DNA from: Trileptium ribeirensis
Lineage: Eukaryota > Nematoda > Enoplea > Enoplida > Thoracostomopsidae
Length of the DNA: 64,000 nt
Assembly: GCA_030248225.1 (NCBI GenBank)
Contig: JASANE010003551.1
Span: forward strand, 1-64,000
Direction: 5' to 3'
Shown: piece by piece, positions 34,715 through 46,156 of the stretch
How the letters are laid out: each line of letters opens with the position of its first letter
Position numbering within the stretch: the stretch's first letter is position 1
The notes under the pieces: model-generated
Database searches by the model: none
What the model was told of the DNA's origin: nothing
What the model saw: only the letters and a program-made list of their open reading frames with translations
Program-made: the position numbers and the translations under genes

Positions 34715-36060
34715 TCCCAGTGTTATACAATAAACTAGGATCTTGGCGACATGCCCAGTGTACGAATTCGGAGAAATAAAAAACTGTAACGTTAACGTCC
34801 ATATCGGTTTACGTTGAGATAACGAAGTTCTGTTTACAGAGAAAAAATAAACAGACGCCCATCTTTTTCACCATAGTGCGGTCTAGTGAGAATTCTTCGA
34901 TTCCGAAGCGAGCGCTTCTCTATTTTCGAATTCAATAATTCGTTGTTATATACTAAAGTCTTGGCGACATGCCAAGTGTATGAATTCGGAGAAATGAGAA
35001 ACTGTAATGTTAACATACAGTGGAGCAACTCATTACAAAATTCCTGTTAAGAAACAACGATGTAACTCACCAAAAATATTTATTAATCTGCTGCTCAATA
35101 AGGGATACATGCAACAAAACTGATGGTCAGATATCTAATGCGCACCCTACGGAAGTTTAACTCTACCTCAGAACTACTTACGAATCGTGAACAACATATA
35201 TATGTATGTAATCTATATATAAGAACCTTAGCTAAAGCGCAGTAGCACAGAAAACATAAACATAATTTGCTGCTGACCTCATGACACTCGTTCCATTCGC
35301 ACCACTCGCCTTATCTCACCCACTGATATAACTACCTCTGCACCATGAGATACGTTTAAATACAGTGAAGGTTTGAAATCAGCACCCACGAAAACCCATT
35401 ATGAACTTATTTTGAACCACAAATCTATTAATATATCGTTAGAAGTGCTAATGTCACAGATGACTATATATGGCGTCGGCTCCAAATACCAATTGACCCA
35501 GGGTTCCTACATGAAATTTGTTGACACCTTTCAGGTAGCCCGCAGTAGCTATATCCACGCCCCAAATTTCGTTCGAATGGTTTAATTGGTTACGTAACTA
35601 CACCTCGACAAATTTTGACCAAAAATTTTGGAAATTTGACATTTGCTAAAGTCCCTCATGCCCCATAGGGACCCGACCAAAACAATTTATATACTTATAA
35701 ATAAAGTTTCCTAGCACATATTTTGATATCAAAATTATTCAAATCGACTCAAGGGTTGCCGAGTTATGAGCAAGAATGTGCCAACAATGGCCCATTTTAT
35801 CCATGCGCCCCCTTGGACCCCCTGTGGTGGGCCCTGGGTGTGTTATCGTAATAAAACCTCCAAAAAGGCACATCTAGAGTATCGTAGTTTTCATATGAGC
35901 CCTCACACGTCATATCGGTTTACGTTGAGATAACAAAGTCCTGTTTACCGAGAAAAAATAAACGGACGCACATCTTTTTCACCATGGTGCGACCTAGTGA
36001 GAATTCGTCGATTCCGAAAATAGCGCTTCTACATCTCTGAATTCAATTACGACTTACATA
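34715..36060 (+). repeat. two sets of direct repeats
   Basis: 34797-34941 and 35910-36053 are direct copies (ATATCGGTTTACGTTGAGAT, AGAAAAAATAAAC, CATCTTTTTCACCAT, CTAGTGAGAATTC) roughly 1.1 kb apart. Within the first set, 34720-34790 and 34945-35015 are also copies (TCTTGGCGACATGCC, AATTCGGAGAAAT, AACTGTAA), about 220 bp apart. A decayed piece of the same family (CTAGTGAGAATTTTTCG) is at about 44268. No gene in between. Confidence 0.8.
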
Positions 36061-36349
36061 CGTTTACGATAATTTTGTAAAGCTACCAATCCAACAAACT
36101 ACATAAATGCTGTCGTTGCCGTTGCGTTTAGCGCTATTTCTTTCAAATACTTACTACCAAGACGGAGCTAAAAATTGCCCAACTATAATACAAAATATTT
36201 TAGCTACTTTTTTCGTAGCCATACGTGAAATCTCATAAGAGATTATCGGTTCTATATATTGGGCCTGTACTGGCAGTAGCTCAGGTGACATGTATTATGA
36301 AAATTTTTTAACAAATCAATTTAGCAGTTACTATGTAACAGACGGCAGC

Positions 36350-37257
36350 GACTTGGAAAAAAGGGACTGAAAGTGAATGAGGCTGAAACCAAAGTTCTCA
36401 TCACTGGAGGAGACGGAAAACCGGTACAGAGTGGACGGTTCCCTTGTACGAATTGTGGCAAGGGCGTAGGGACAAACGCCTTAATGTGCAATCGCTGTGG
36501 AAAGTGGGTGCACTTTCAATGTTCCGGTCTCAGGGCGCGCCCTCGTTCAAACGCCAACTTTACATGACGCGAATGCCAGCATCCTACTCGTCCTGACACT
36601 GAACTCCACGTTGACGACAAAAAGTTCGATATTGTGGACAGGTTCACATATCTTGGAGACACAGTCGACTACAGGGCCGATGTTAAGCGAGCCGCCAGGG
36701 CTCGAAGTCAAACAGCTTGGATAAAATGGAAAGAGCTCGCCAGCTTGCTAACTGACAAGCGACTGCCGGCCAAATTACGCGGAAAGGTATACCATGCGTG
36801 TATCAGGCCAGTGCTTGCCTATGCCTCCGAATGTTGGACACTCACGAAGGAAGCTGCCGCTCTTCTACTCACAACCGACAGAAAGATGATGCGGTGGATG
36901 ACCGGTGTGCCATGGGAAGACAGGAAACCTAGTGAGGAGGTTGCAGCCACCCTCGGCCTTATGCCGCTGGAAATAGAGCTGCAAATTCGAAGGCTACGGT
37001 GGTACGGTCATGTGCAGTGGAGGACGAGTGGAATAACGAAAATGGTCACAGGTGTCAAATTCCGAGGGATAGCACCACGTGGAAGACCCAAGAAGAAATG
37101 GGAAGAGGTGGTGGAAGAAGATATGCGACTGATGGGTCTGCGAAAAGAGGACATCCAACACAGGGATAAATGGAGAAACGCGCTGAAATCATGGTACAGT
37201 CGAACGCGTTGCGCAGGCGATGGAACCAATCGACTTTACAGGATGTGGTGGTGGTGG
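36350..37257 (+). mobile_element. 5'-truncated LINE with 18-bp target duplication
   Basis: TATGTAACAGACGGCAGC occurs at 36332-36349 and again at 37258-37275, bracketing 908 bp. The insert encodes the C-terminal part of a LINE reverse transcriptase and ends in a GGT/TGG simple tail (ATGTGGTGGTGGTGG), as in RTE-like elements. 5' truncation plus a long target duplication is the signature of target-primed reverse transcription. The exact duplication argues for a young insertion. Confidence 0.95.
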
Positions 37258-37260
37258 TAT
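36373..37260 (+). pseudogene. LINE reverse transcriptase C-terminal region (RTE-like)
   Basis: The 5' part (36373-36567) reads FPCTNCGKGVGTNALMCNRC then GKWVHFQCSGL, a PHD-like Cys/His cluster common in these polymerases. A stop and frame change follow (36565-36640). The main frame 36634-37326 gives FTYLGDTVDYRADV, CIRPVLAYASECWTL, MMRWMTGVPW, RRLRWYGHVQWR and PRGRPKKKWEEVVEEDM, the thumb and conserved C-terminal tail (Tyr-Leu-Gly, RMxRW, GHVxR, RGRPxxxW) of endonuclease-reverse transcriptases. The polymerase YADD core and the endonuclease were lost by 5' truncation. The last codons read into the TGG tail and target duplication. It cannot move on its own. Confidence 0.9.
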
Positions 37261-37275
37261 GTAACAGACGGCAGC

Positions 37276-37884
37276 AAAATTCGATTTGATTTTGCTCTAA
37301 AACAAGGAGGTAACTGTTGCTCATGAAAAAGAAGACATACAATTAAACGCTGTTAATAATATGCACTTATGGTTAAACGCTATATAACATAAAAATTCAG
37401 ATATCCAACAATTCGTTCATGACTTGTACTCATTGTTTTAACATCAATCTGCATTATTATAACGTATTAACTAAATGGCCTGTCTTTAGCGAAAAATGTT
37501 TATAACCCTTTGGTTTCTAATTTGAAACATTTAACGATGTATCTAAATTGCAGTAGTATCAGACGCAATCAGTTCATATTCGTAGGTGAGGGTTCACCTT
37601 GCCTACAACTAGGGGAACATGTGATGTGGGTGCATCTGTGTTTTGTATTCAGGAAATAGCGCGGTCAAACGTACTTTCGCCAAATTAATGTCTGATATTA
37701 CTTAGACTAAACCCAACGGTAACAAGCAATTAAACTTACGTTAATCGAATTCTGTACAATTTGGCCAACTTGTGCGAGTTCTTTAAAATTATCGTAACTC
37801 AGCGTTCCAAACTGAACCACTCGATCGTTTGTTTTAAGGCCCTAAAAAGAAGCTTCGCCTTCAAACAACTTTACAACTAATAGT
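37276..37884. other. no recognisable gene
   Basis: AT-rich sequence between the LINE and the inverted tandem array; no supported feature. Confidence 0.5.
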
Positions 37885-38480
37885 ATCTCGCAAGCGACGG
37901 TAAAACGGAGCGAGTATGGTTTCATTTTTTAATTATTTTGTTCAATCACCTGTAACAGGTTATGTTTTATGTATACACCATCCTAAAACCTCTCGAACCC
38001 TGAATCCATTAAAAATAATAAAACCTCGTTGACCCTAACCCTACTGAAAGAAACTGACAACGCATCGTAACCAAACATTTTAAGACAGACTATGTTCAGG
38101 AAATCGGGTTCATTAATCCTAAACCCTTTAGAAAGTTGTAAATATTCCTGGTGGGCTATAGATGACTAAATCATTCCATTCAGCATACAGAAACACCTCT
38201 ATAAAGACTATTTTTATGCCATGTAAAAGACTACTGAAGACACACTATTTTCTGTAAATCAGGTTCATTGATCCAAAACCCAATGAAAACGACTGAGAAG
38301 GCATAAGATACTTGTGCTAGACTTTTGATAACGGAACCATCCTATTCACCATACCGGAAACCTATAGCGATAATTCTTGATGACCTATGCTCAATAAGTA
38401 ATCAAATAAAACAAGACTGACCATATTCTGGAAATATGTACGCACATTAAACCCAAGAACCAAATCATTGTATTTAGCTT
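37885..38480 (-). repeat. ~190-bp tandem repeat array, right arm of an inverted pair
   Basis: Complement of the units at 33590-34310: AACCCAATGAAAAC / AACCCTTTAGAAAG, GGTTCATTGATCC / GGGTTCATTAATCC, CAGCATACAGAAACACCTCT, CACCTGTAACAGG (37950). The inner end also matches the left arm (TTATTTTGTTCAATCACCTG versus CAGGTACTTAAACAAAATTA), so the two arrays form one inverted-repeat structure with a 3.6-kb interior that includes the LINE. Confidence 0.75.
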
Positions 38481-39973
38481 CACAAATACATATATGTAGT
38501 GGATTTTTGCTGTTGTAGATGCTGTTCAAGAGTCGATCTGGATGGTAATCTGTATCATCAGGATCACTTGGATTCGTATATATATTCGTGGTCGTCGTCA
38601 CTCTGCTCCCTAAACTTTGCTTTCTGAGTAACCTTGATCAAAGCAGGTTTGCGCTTCGCGGGAGTAGCAACAACAAATGTCGCCGTACATACTGAGGCAA
38701 ATGTCAGTGATCTCAGACGATAAATCGAAAACAGCTACCGCTAACAGCGCCTACACGTCGCTGTATCGCAAATGGTGTTCACGCGCATAAGATATAATTG
38801 TAACTTGTGTCCGCGTATCAGTTTTAGATCGAGAACTGCACAGATAAAAAACAACCCAGGTGTTCCTACCTACAGTGATCTCAACCAAAATTTCATTAAA
38901 AACCACCCACACTACTTTCAAGTTTAATTTCATTATTAACTATGTATAATTATTGACTGAACTTTGCTACAATGCACTAAAACATGACTGATTTTAGTTA
39001 GAATGAACAAAAATTTGATATGCACCTAGTTTCTTCACGGAAAGAAGAGGGGTAGGGTAGCCCACAGCATTTTCGAGCTCATACACGATACCAGGTAGAT
39101 TTTGACTTCAGCACCTTTCCACCAAAAATTTTGAGGTAACATCAAAGATAATAAACCAAACAGAAAATGGTTAAAAAACTGTTTATGAAAAATTACTGAC
39201 TAAAGTGAAGCACTGCCAGCCGTAATGATACAAATAATGCCACAAAATACAAAAATATCATACAGTAAAGGTTTAGAAAACACGACAAAATCTTTTTAAA
39301 TTAAGGAACCCCTGTTAATCTGGGATAACGGCTATCCCCAAGCTAACCAGGCTAGAAATTGCGCCAGTTATTTGTGCTTCCTCCACGTTAGAGTTGGAAA
39401 GGACTCAGGTCTAAGGGCCATATTTGAGAAGAACATAAAATACTGAAGCAGTGGAAAGACCTTGAAATTTGTAACTAAGTTTAACACAGCTGGGACACTC
39501 AGTCCTCCACAAAGAAGCCTGAAATTACTCCATTTGAAGTCTTCTAGGATTTTATAAAAAATTATTACTTCCCGTACGCACATCTTTGTACAACCAATAC
39601 ATAAACCCCATAATTTCAGCAGTAACATTGTTTTACGAGATAATTCGTCACTTTTCGGTTTCGAACGGAAGTCCATGCAGTAAAATGTTTGACCATACCC
39701 ACATGGCACAATAAATTGTGAAAGAATTTCAGCGAAATTTGTATTACAGATGGCGATGTATACAACAAATATTTTACACTTAATCATGGCATTACCATAA
39801 AATAACCAAAATATGGTTTCTCATATAAACAGATCATAAGCTTGTAGCAGTACTTTTGCAAATTTAACCCTAAGGAACGATAAACTCTGAGAAATTTGTG
39901 CGGCACTTTTAAGAATCTTTATTGGTTTCATGTTTTTCAGCCAAACGCGATTTCCACGTATTGCTTAGAGGTA
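38481..39973. other. no recognisable gene
   Basis: No exon of PSMD9 or other family recognised. A 139-codon minus frame (39368-39787) has no motif I can name. Confidence 0.4.
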
Positions 39974-40122
39974 CAGTACCCACCAGAAATGACTGTCGCT
40001 CGCTCGCGACTCGCTCGAAATAAATTTGTTCTAAAAATATTATTTTCTATTAATTTAAATAGATGCGAAATCTCGAGCGAGTCACTCGCTCGAAATACGA
40101 CGGTCATTTCTGGCGAGTACTG
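39974..40122. mobile_element. palindromic MITE, 149 bp (ACAGTAC family)
   Basis: TA flanks at 39972-39973 and 40123-40124. Ends CAGTACCCACCAGAAATGAC and GTCATTTCTGGCGAGTACTG are inverted repeats; inside, CTCGCTCGCGACTCGCTCG mirrors GAGCGAGTCACTCGCTCG. TA duplication suggests Tc1/mariner-type mobilisation. It lies 300 bp beyond the third PSMD9 exon, probably in the next intron. Confidence 0.9.
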
Positions 40123-40423
40123 TAGTCGACCACCGCCACAAAGCATTCGCAAGAACTGATTGCTGCCTTTTAACCGAGCAAATCCTTCGAGATTTCGAAA
40201 GCATAAAGGTTAACAATAAAACTCTATTTTAGAACGAAATTGAGCCTCGACAAACGACAATTATTTCTAGCGAATATTATATTTCATTGTGCGACATGAA
40301 GGGTAATAACATAAAACTAATATTCTAAAACCTTTTGTACGGACTAATGTCAAGCCATAAATATCAGTGATTCACAGATATTTGTATCGTGTGTCCGACC
40401 GAGAGGTCATATCAAAGTCTTAC

Positions 40424-40644
40424 CGCTTCTGACGCTGGTGATCCATCAAAAATCTGGTCAATAACCAAAAATGGAGTATTTGTAGTCCTGTGAACAGCTG
40501 CTGGTGAATGTGATGACTCGGCAGACGGGACTGGTTTTTCATGATCTATGGTATTCGTTTCGTGATGGCTCTTTTCGCTAGAATGAATTTCATGAAGGCC
40601 GCGCTCAATATTTGCCATTACGCCCTTTAGATCGTTGCGTAAAC
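40424..40644 (-). CDS. PSMD9: PSMD9 (p27/Nas2) exon 3: helix end, linker, PDZ start
   Basis: 221-nt exon bounded by acceptor TTTTTCTAG (40645-40653) and donor GTAAGA (40423-40418). It starts in phase 1, so its first two bases complete the Cys codon begun in exon 2 (ICLRNDLKGVM). It encodes LRNDLKGVMANIERGLHEIH, matching the second helix of PSMD9 (human LQNDHKAVMKQVEEALHQLH), then a polar linker, then PFLVIDQIFDGSPASEA, the start of the PDZ domain with its SPA block. The next exon should supply the Gly-Leu...Gly-Asp part and the LLGCN end; I could not find it on this strand. PSMD9 is a cytosolic/nuclear chaperone that binds Rpt5 during assembly of the proteasome base and leaves before maturation. 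Confidence 0.88.
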
Positions 40645-40796
40645 CTAGAAAAAGTAAACCTTCTTTCAACTATAAAACGTTGCATTACTGCTCATGCAAT
40701 TTGAGACTGAAGAACAGGTCAATAGTTAGTTCTCAATATGCGTAAAGGTGTTCAATTATAGCAGAACTTTCACGCTGCTAACAATTATTTTAAATC

Positions 40797-41332
40797 ATAA
40801 GTAAACGTAAGGTGACCGCAGCAACTATCCTATTTTGTAACAGAAGAGGTCGAATCGCAAACCCCTGCTACAAAAATGTTTAATTTCAATCGGGTTTTGC
40901 TAACCGAAAGTTAGTAAAGTCGAATCCAAGTGCGGACAATTATACCTTGCGGTAGAATACAATTTTTGCGATTTCCACTATGCAGAAATTGTGTTCCCCC
41001 ATGTCTAGCAGGTTTTGAAACAAGCTATTTAGTGTTAGAAAACAAATTTAATGCAATTAATAGTGACAGCACAATCAAATCTTCTTATAGTTCCTGGTGC
41101 TTTTTAGCAAAACCTGCTCAATTCAAATTGGACAAATATTCGTTCTCAAAAATTTCGAAAATTTTACTCCAAGTTTCGCGATCGCAAAATGCCTATATTT
41201 CAATCGCAATCACTGTGATCGCAAACTGTTTTGCGTCGAATATCAATTGGCCGAAAATGTTACATAACAATTTCTATACGAAATTTTAAAATACGATAGT
41301 TGGTGGGATCACCTCAAGTTTCACGCGCATTG
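40797..41332 (+). mobile_element. ~535-bp non-autonomous element, copy C (PSMD9 intron 2)
   Basis: Third copy of the family at 24715 and 26437. Inverted ends: GTAAACGTAAGGTGACCGCA then GCAACTATCC, and GATAGTTGGTGGGATCACCT. Internal blocks shared: AATCGCAAACCCCTG, TTTTGCTAACCGAAAG, ATACCTTGCGG, GCAGAAATTGTGTTCCCC. It is more diverged than copies A and B. The superfamily is not clear. Confidence 0.8.
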
Positions 41333-42379
41333 TATACTTCCTTGATATTGTTTTAATTTTAATATTTTTTCAAAATTTCTGGTGCGTTACAATTGAATCA
41401 GAACAATTAAAACGCCCTGGAGGACCCGAAAATTTTAGACTCTCCCGGAAATGTTTACCGTCTAAGTTGTAAGTTGATAATTAAATATTTAAATAACTAA
41501 AATTTCATTAAAACTTTACTAAACTAAAAACAATTTGCTGGTTTTGAAGTTTCATTTCCTCACACCTCGTTTTATACGCTACAACTTTATCAGCGGCCAG
41601 TGGTCGAAATGAAGCGTCGAACAAAAGCGTGTGAGATCTTTTCGAACAGATCGAGGAAGCGAGCGGGGATTTAGCTCAGCGCACGAGGAAGATGAACAGT
41701 GAAAATTTATTTCTGATCTGTCGGCGACATTAGTAATTCATCTTTGGATGAATGGATTTCGACAATATTGAGAATTTTTATTCGATAGCAAAAGCGGCAT
41801 CGATATGCCCTTTAGTGCAACCCCATCTTCCTTGTAAAACCAACCAAATAAATTGCTAATATCCGGCAGAACGAATACCTGGTTCGCAGCACATACCTCA
41901 CAACATAGGAGCTGCATCTCGCATCAAAACGGAAAAAACCCACCCGGAATAAGCTCACGGGTCTTCAACTCATGCATAACATTTTCGTAGGATCACTTTT
42001 TTTGTCGCTATAGCCCCCAACACGGGACGTTGACCTTTTGCCAGAAATATATTTTTCAAATTTCGACATTATCTCGCATGTTTGTGCCTTCCAACGAGCG
42101 TGTTTAAGGTGATAAATCATGCTGTATAATGGCCGGTCCACAGTGGGGGATGGGGGACCCCCACTTTCCAAATCCCATGCTAGTGAGATTTTCCCAATAT
42201 CCATTTCCCCACTCGGCCGAAATCCCAATGCTCAATTTATTAAAAAAAATTAATATCTCTAAAATTATGGTTTCTTTATGTAGAATGTTGTTAAAACATT
42301 AATTACTAATATTTCTAATGCTAAAATGGCGTTTTAAACCCTGAAAATACTTGTACGACAGTAAAACTACAATTAAAAT
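41333..42379. other. PSMD9 intron 2 sequence, no gene recognised
   Basis: Contains a minus frame at 41965-42228 (87 codons) with no family motif. Nothing else supported. Confidence 0.4.
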
Positions 42380-43070
42380 ATGGAAATTTATTCTCCGACT
42401 TTGAAATTCCCTCCGAGGTCCCCCATATTTCGCAAGGTTATGGACAGGCGAGGTATACGGTGGTTATATAATATAGAGTCCAACTTTAATGTATAATGCG
42501 CTTTCAGGGATTTCAGTGGTATTAAGGTCGAGGATCCCCATTCCAAAATGTAGCCCGGGTTCATATGTTTAATTTTCCATTGTGTACAGGGAATCAAAAC
42601 GGTCTACATATAGGTTTTGACGTTTTGGGGTACACTGAAAGCGATGGTTTGGAACCTAGAGCCCAACGCGAATATTTCATGCCTTTTCAGTGGTTTTCAA
42701 TGGCCTCAGGATCGACGGATCGCAATTCTAGAAATACAGAACTCGCCAAAACAGTACTCGCTGTTGGATGTTCGTCCAATAAATTCAAGATCAGTTCGAA
42801 ATTTTTAGCGCACTTTTTAAATTTATTCTATAGCTGTTTTTAGTTTGCCTACGATCATGAAAATTTAATTCGATTTCTATTCAATGTTCGTTCGTTCAAA
42901 ACGCGCCGCGCATTTTTGACAAGTGTTTGTCTAATTTTTGGTTATATTAGTGTCACGGAATTTAGATATAGTCTGTATATATAGGTTTTTCTATACGTTG
43001 AACACGATAGTGTGACCATCTACAATTCAACGTAACTGTACCATGCCTTTTCAGACATACATGTATAATG
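42380..43070 (+). repeat. diverged ~190-bp repeat units (PSMD9 intron 2)
   Basis: Same family as 33590-34310: ACATATAGGTTTTGACG, CGCGAATATTTCATGCCTTT then TCAGTGGTTTTC, and at 42975 ATATATAGGTTTTTCTATAC then GTTGAACACGATAG and CCATGCCTTTTCAG. Units are irregular and decayed. Frames here (42565-42843) are repeat products. Confidence 0.6.
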
Positions 43071-44501
43071 CAAAAGTGGCTATGCTAATCTGATTTTTTG
43101 TGCCAAAATTTACAAAATTTTGTTCCGATACCGTCGCGCAGGTTTAATAACACACCCAAACTGGGGTTAGAACAATGAAGCCAGTATATTTGACGGGTTA
43201 AATAACCCTATAAACCTACTGTGCACCCCAACAAGCAAAAAAATTTATTTGCGAAAATTTTGAATCTTTATTTTTAGGGCTATTTTTAACTGTGGCTCAT
43301 TGCTCGAAAACTAAGGTCAAACATAAAATTCCAAACAGCAAAGCTGTAAGTTCATTCTGCAGCGTTGTTTTTCCATGCGAAACTGGTGTCGCGAAATAAT
43401 ATTTCATATAAATCATATTATGGACCCCGAAACACTGGTAATCGTATGCCTGATTTGGCGAACAACCCATATGCTTTTAGCCATTTGATCCGGAAGATAG
43501 AAATACCCTAAACTAAAGGGTCATGACCTTTAATGTCGAACAAAAAGTTTTGACGAAATCCAGCATTCTGTGATGAGTTATTAATAAAATTGTCGACATA
43601 AAAAGGAATTTTTACGGTCTTTTTCTATAATGCTCTCATTGAAAACTTCTCTCGATCTGTTTCAAAAACTCAATATTACTGCTTATATTTTGCCTGGATA
43701 TGACAAAATTCTACAACAAAGCGAGGCTTACAGAAATATGTATTTTTAGTAGGTAAATAATATGCAGCAAAAACGATATAACTGCTGTAAAGGTATGAAA
43801 ACACGAAAATTGCAAATATAAACCCCCAGTTGGACTGAAGGCAACGGTTTTGCGCCCAGCTAGCCTGCGAAGAAACTCGCAGGAATTTCTGGTTCCTGAA
43901 GTTTGGAGACCAGTGTCCCCCAGGTCAAAGCCATCCAAGTAAAGTTTTGCTCTTGTGGAGAGGTTAGTTATAGAGGTTTACTTGCACAATGGAATAATCA
44001 TAATTTGACTCAGATATGTGTACCGGTTGTCGAAATAAAACAACGTGGTTTTCGGGCCACCGCGTGACCCGTCGATACCCCCTCTAACCTGTTTTTCGGG
44101 GAGTCGGGGTACTGGAATCGGGCGTTGCGCCCAACCAAAGGGCAACAAATTAAACTTCAAGCTTTCAAATGAACTATTACGCGAAACAATCTGCCTAGTC
44201 AATATTGAGTTATGCGTGCCACCCAAAACACAATAACGGTCATTGTGAAATATCACCGTATAGGGCTAGTGAGAATTTTTCGCTTACGTCGTTTCACGCA
44301 TTACATTCAGAATTAAACTGCAATCTTTAAGGAAAAGTATAATTTGAATGAAGTTGAATAGCTCTTCATTGTATATATGAGTGTGTGTATAATAGATAGA
44401 TTAGTTTGTGAGCAAACAGTTTAAGCATAAAAATACACTTATATACGTATATACATGTTGAAATAAATTTCAAAAAGTATTGTACATAATAATAAAATGT
44501 A
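43071..44501. other. PSMD9 intron 2 sequence, no gene recognised
   Basis: AT-rich, with a GC-richer patch at 44040-44160. Overlapping short frames on both strands have no family motif. Confidence 0.4.
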
Positions 44502-44604
44502 CAGTATTCTCGACAATCGACCGCTGCCCTACGAGTGAGCGAACAACGAACGAATTGCTAAACTTCAAAGCAAAAAGAACAGCGTTCAATTGCGGCAAGT
44601 ACTG
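44502..44604. mobile_element. palindromic MITE, 103 bp (ACAGTAC family)
   Basis: Left end CAGTATTCTCGACAATCGAC then CGCTG after TA (44500-44501); right end CAGCGTTCAATTGCGGCAAG then TACTG. TA at the right is changed to TG. Lies 116 bp from the donor of PSMD9 exon 2. Confidence 0.75.
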
Positions 44605-44719
44605 TGTGTAAACGTTTCAAATTAATCTCAGTTCCCTGATTAAGATGACTCAACGCTACTATATACATGGAAATATGTATATATACTAATAATGCTAAAA
44701 ATAACAAGTGTTTTTATAC

Positions 44720-44819
44720 AAATTATTTTGTGACGAACTGTTCGAACGGTAGCGACATCGATATCGGCCCGCGGATAGCCTTCAGTGTCGACCAATGGCT
44801 CTTCGATTCCAACATTGTT
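44720..44819 (-). CDS. PSMD9: PSMD9 (p27/Nas2) exon 2: conserved EPLVDxEGYPR block
   Basis: 100-nt exon with acceptor TTTTGGTTGTAG (44820-44831) and donor GTATAA (44719-44714). Codons give [17 protein letters not shown], then [16 protein letters not shown] and one base of the next codon. This is the most conserved stretch of the family (xGMxEPLVDxEGxPRxDIDVxxVRxxRHxIICL). Phase 0 entry and phase 1 exit agree with exons 1 and 3. The intron to exon 3 is about 4.1 kb and holds a ~535-bp non-autonomous element (40797-41332), ~190-bp repeat units and a MITE (44502-44604). Confidence 0.92.
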
Positions 44820-45415
44820 CTACAACCAAAAACAGTACACGGTAAAATGCAAAAAAATACTGATACCGGTGAGGAAAGCGCTTAAAATGTTGGGGTCGGA
44901 TGTCGCCAATAGGGGTCGTACTAGCCCTAACAGGAGTTGCTTGGCCCATTCCGCCCCTATATATGGAAGCCCCGTGCTACAAAACAAATAAAGTTGACAA
45001 TATTCAGCTACGCGCTGTTATGGTCAGCGAAATTGCGACGATTAAGACACATTACGATATTTACTAAATTAAGGACAGGATACGATAAGTCGTTCAGACA
45101 ATAATGTTGATATTATACAAAGTTGCATTGCGAATCCATCGACGTTAGACATTAAATGCTTGAAGCTTTAGCTACTATTGCGTAACGACCAAATCCACAT
45201 CAAATCTTTTGCGACGAATAGATCCCAAGAAAACTTTCATCGTGTGCCTATCATGCATGATAGGATACGATCCACCAGCAAATAAAAAACTAAAAATATC
45301 TTAAAATAATCGTCTGAAACATGGTTGCGACAGAAATCTATAAACGATGAACTAGCCTAGTTTTAAATTTTAATATTGGCTTTGTTTCGTTATACGTAAT
45401 TGATCATTTACATAC

Positions 45416-45517
45416 TGATTTCAAATAATCGAGCAACTGCGTCAATTCCCTTTCTAAATCATCTTTCATCGCCATGAGTTCTTTAACATCGTTTCGCAAA
45501 TTAACCGAAATATCCAT
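45416..45517 (-). CDS. PSMD9: PSMD9 (p27/Nas2) exon 1: start codon and first helix
   Basis: ATG at 45517-45515 in context GATAAAATGG. 34 codons: MDISVNLRNDVKELMAMKDD then LERELTQLLDYLKS, equivalent to the first helix of PSMD9 (VQELMRRKEEIEAQI...LES). Donor GTATGT follows at 45415-45410, leaving phase 0. The intron to exon 2 is 596 bp. Together the three exons code for 141 residues; animal PSMD9 proteins are about 200-225, so only the PDZ remainder is missing. No TATA box is obvious upstream (to the right); a GC-richer stretch begins at about 45590. Confidence 0.88.
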
Positions 45518-45589
45518 TTTATCTACGTAATTGTTGCAAAATTTAATTATACTGGCTTAGCTAAAAATAAAAATGAACAATGCCAGTCA

Positions 45590-46156
45590 GGAGTTGATTT
45601 AGATCCAGCGAACACCGTACATAGTGTCCGGCAAACTAGATTTTTTTTGTTGGCGGAGCGGAGGCCGTCCCCTGCACCTGACCTCACGACTTTGCGGGGA
45701 GCTGCCACACGGTTCACGATCCCTCATTATTTTGCTGGCCCCTCCGGTAGCGAAGAGATGGACCAAACCTATACTTCGACGCCCCATTCCCTGGTGGGGC
45801 TACGCACGGCCTCTGTTAACTACTGTCCTATATCCGCGCGAGTTGACATGTGGATCAAGTTATCTATGCCAGTCACCGACCCTATATAATAGGTTGATCT
45901 CCCGGTTCTAACAGCCCACTGGATAAATTCTCCGATTAGTGAACCGAGGATATATCACATCTCCACTTGGTTAAAATCTAACGCGGATTCAGTCATACTG
46001 TATGGACCTCCCCGATTAGTGAGCCGTGAGTACCCCGCCCCCACATTTCCATAAATGGTGGTTACGTGGAGAAGCCGGGCAAAAGGCAGAAAATCTTCGG
46101 AATCTCCTCCAAAATGTTTAATCCATATTGGGACCTGCGGACTTACCTCCAGTTTT
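45590..46156. other. GC-richer region upstream of PSMD9, unidentified repeat?
   Basis: Two overlapping plus frames and one minus frame of 62-95 codons, none recognisable. TCCGATTAGTGAACCGAGGA (45931) and CCCGATTAGTGAGCCGTGAG (46012) are direct repeats about 81 bp apart. It could be the 3' end of a retroelement or a promoter-proximal region; the sequence does not decide. Confidence 0.4.

Noticed and set aside
45599..45911. Overlapping GC-richer frames next to PSMD9 as a divergent neighbouring gene
   Set aside because: Three frames on both strands are equally open, with no motif or splice support.
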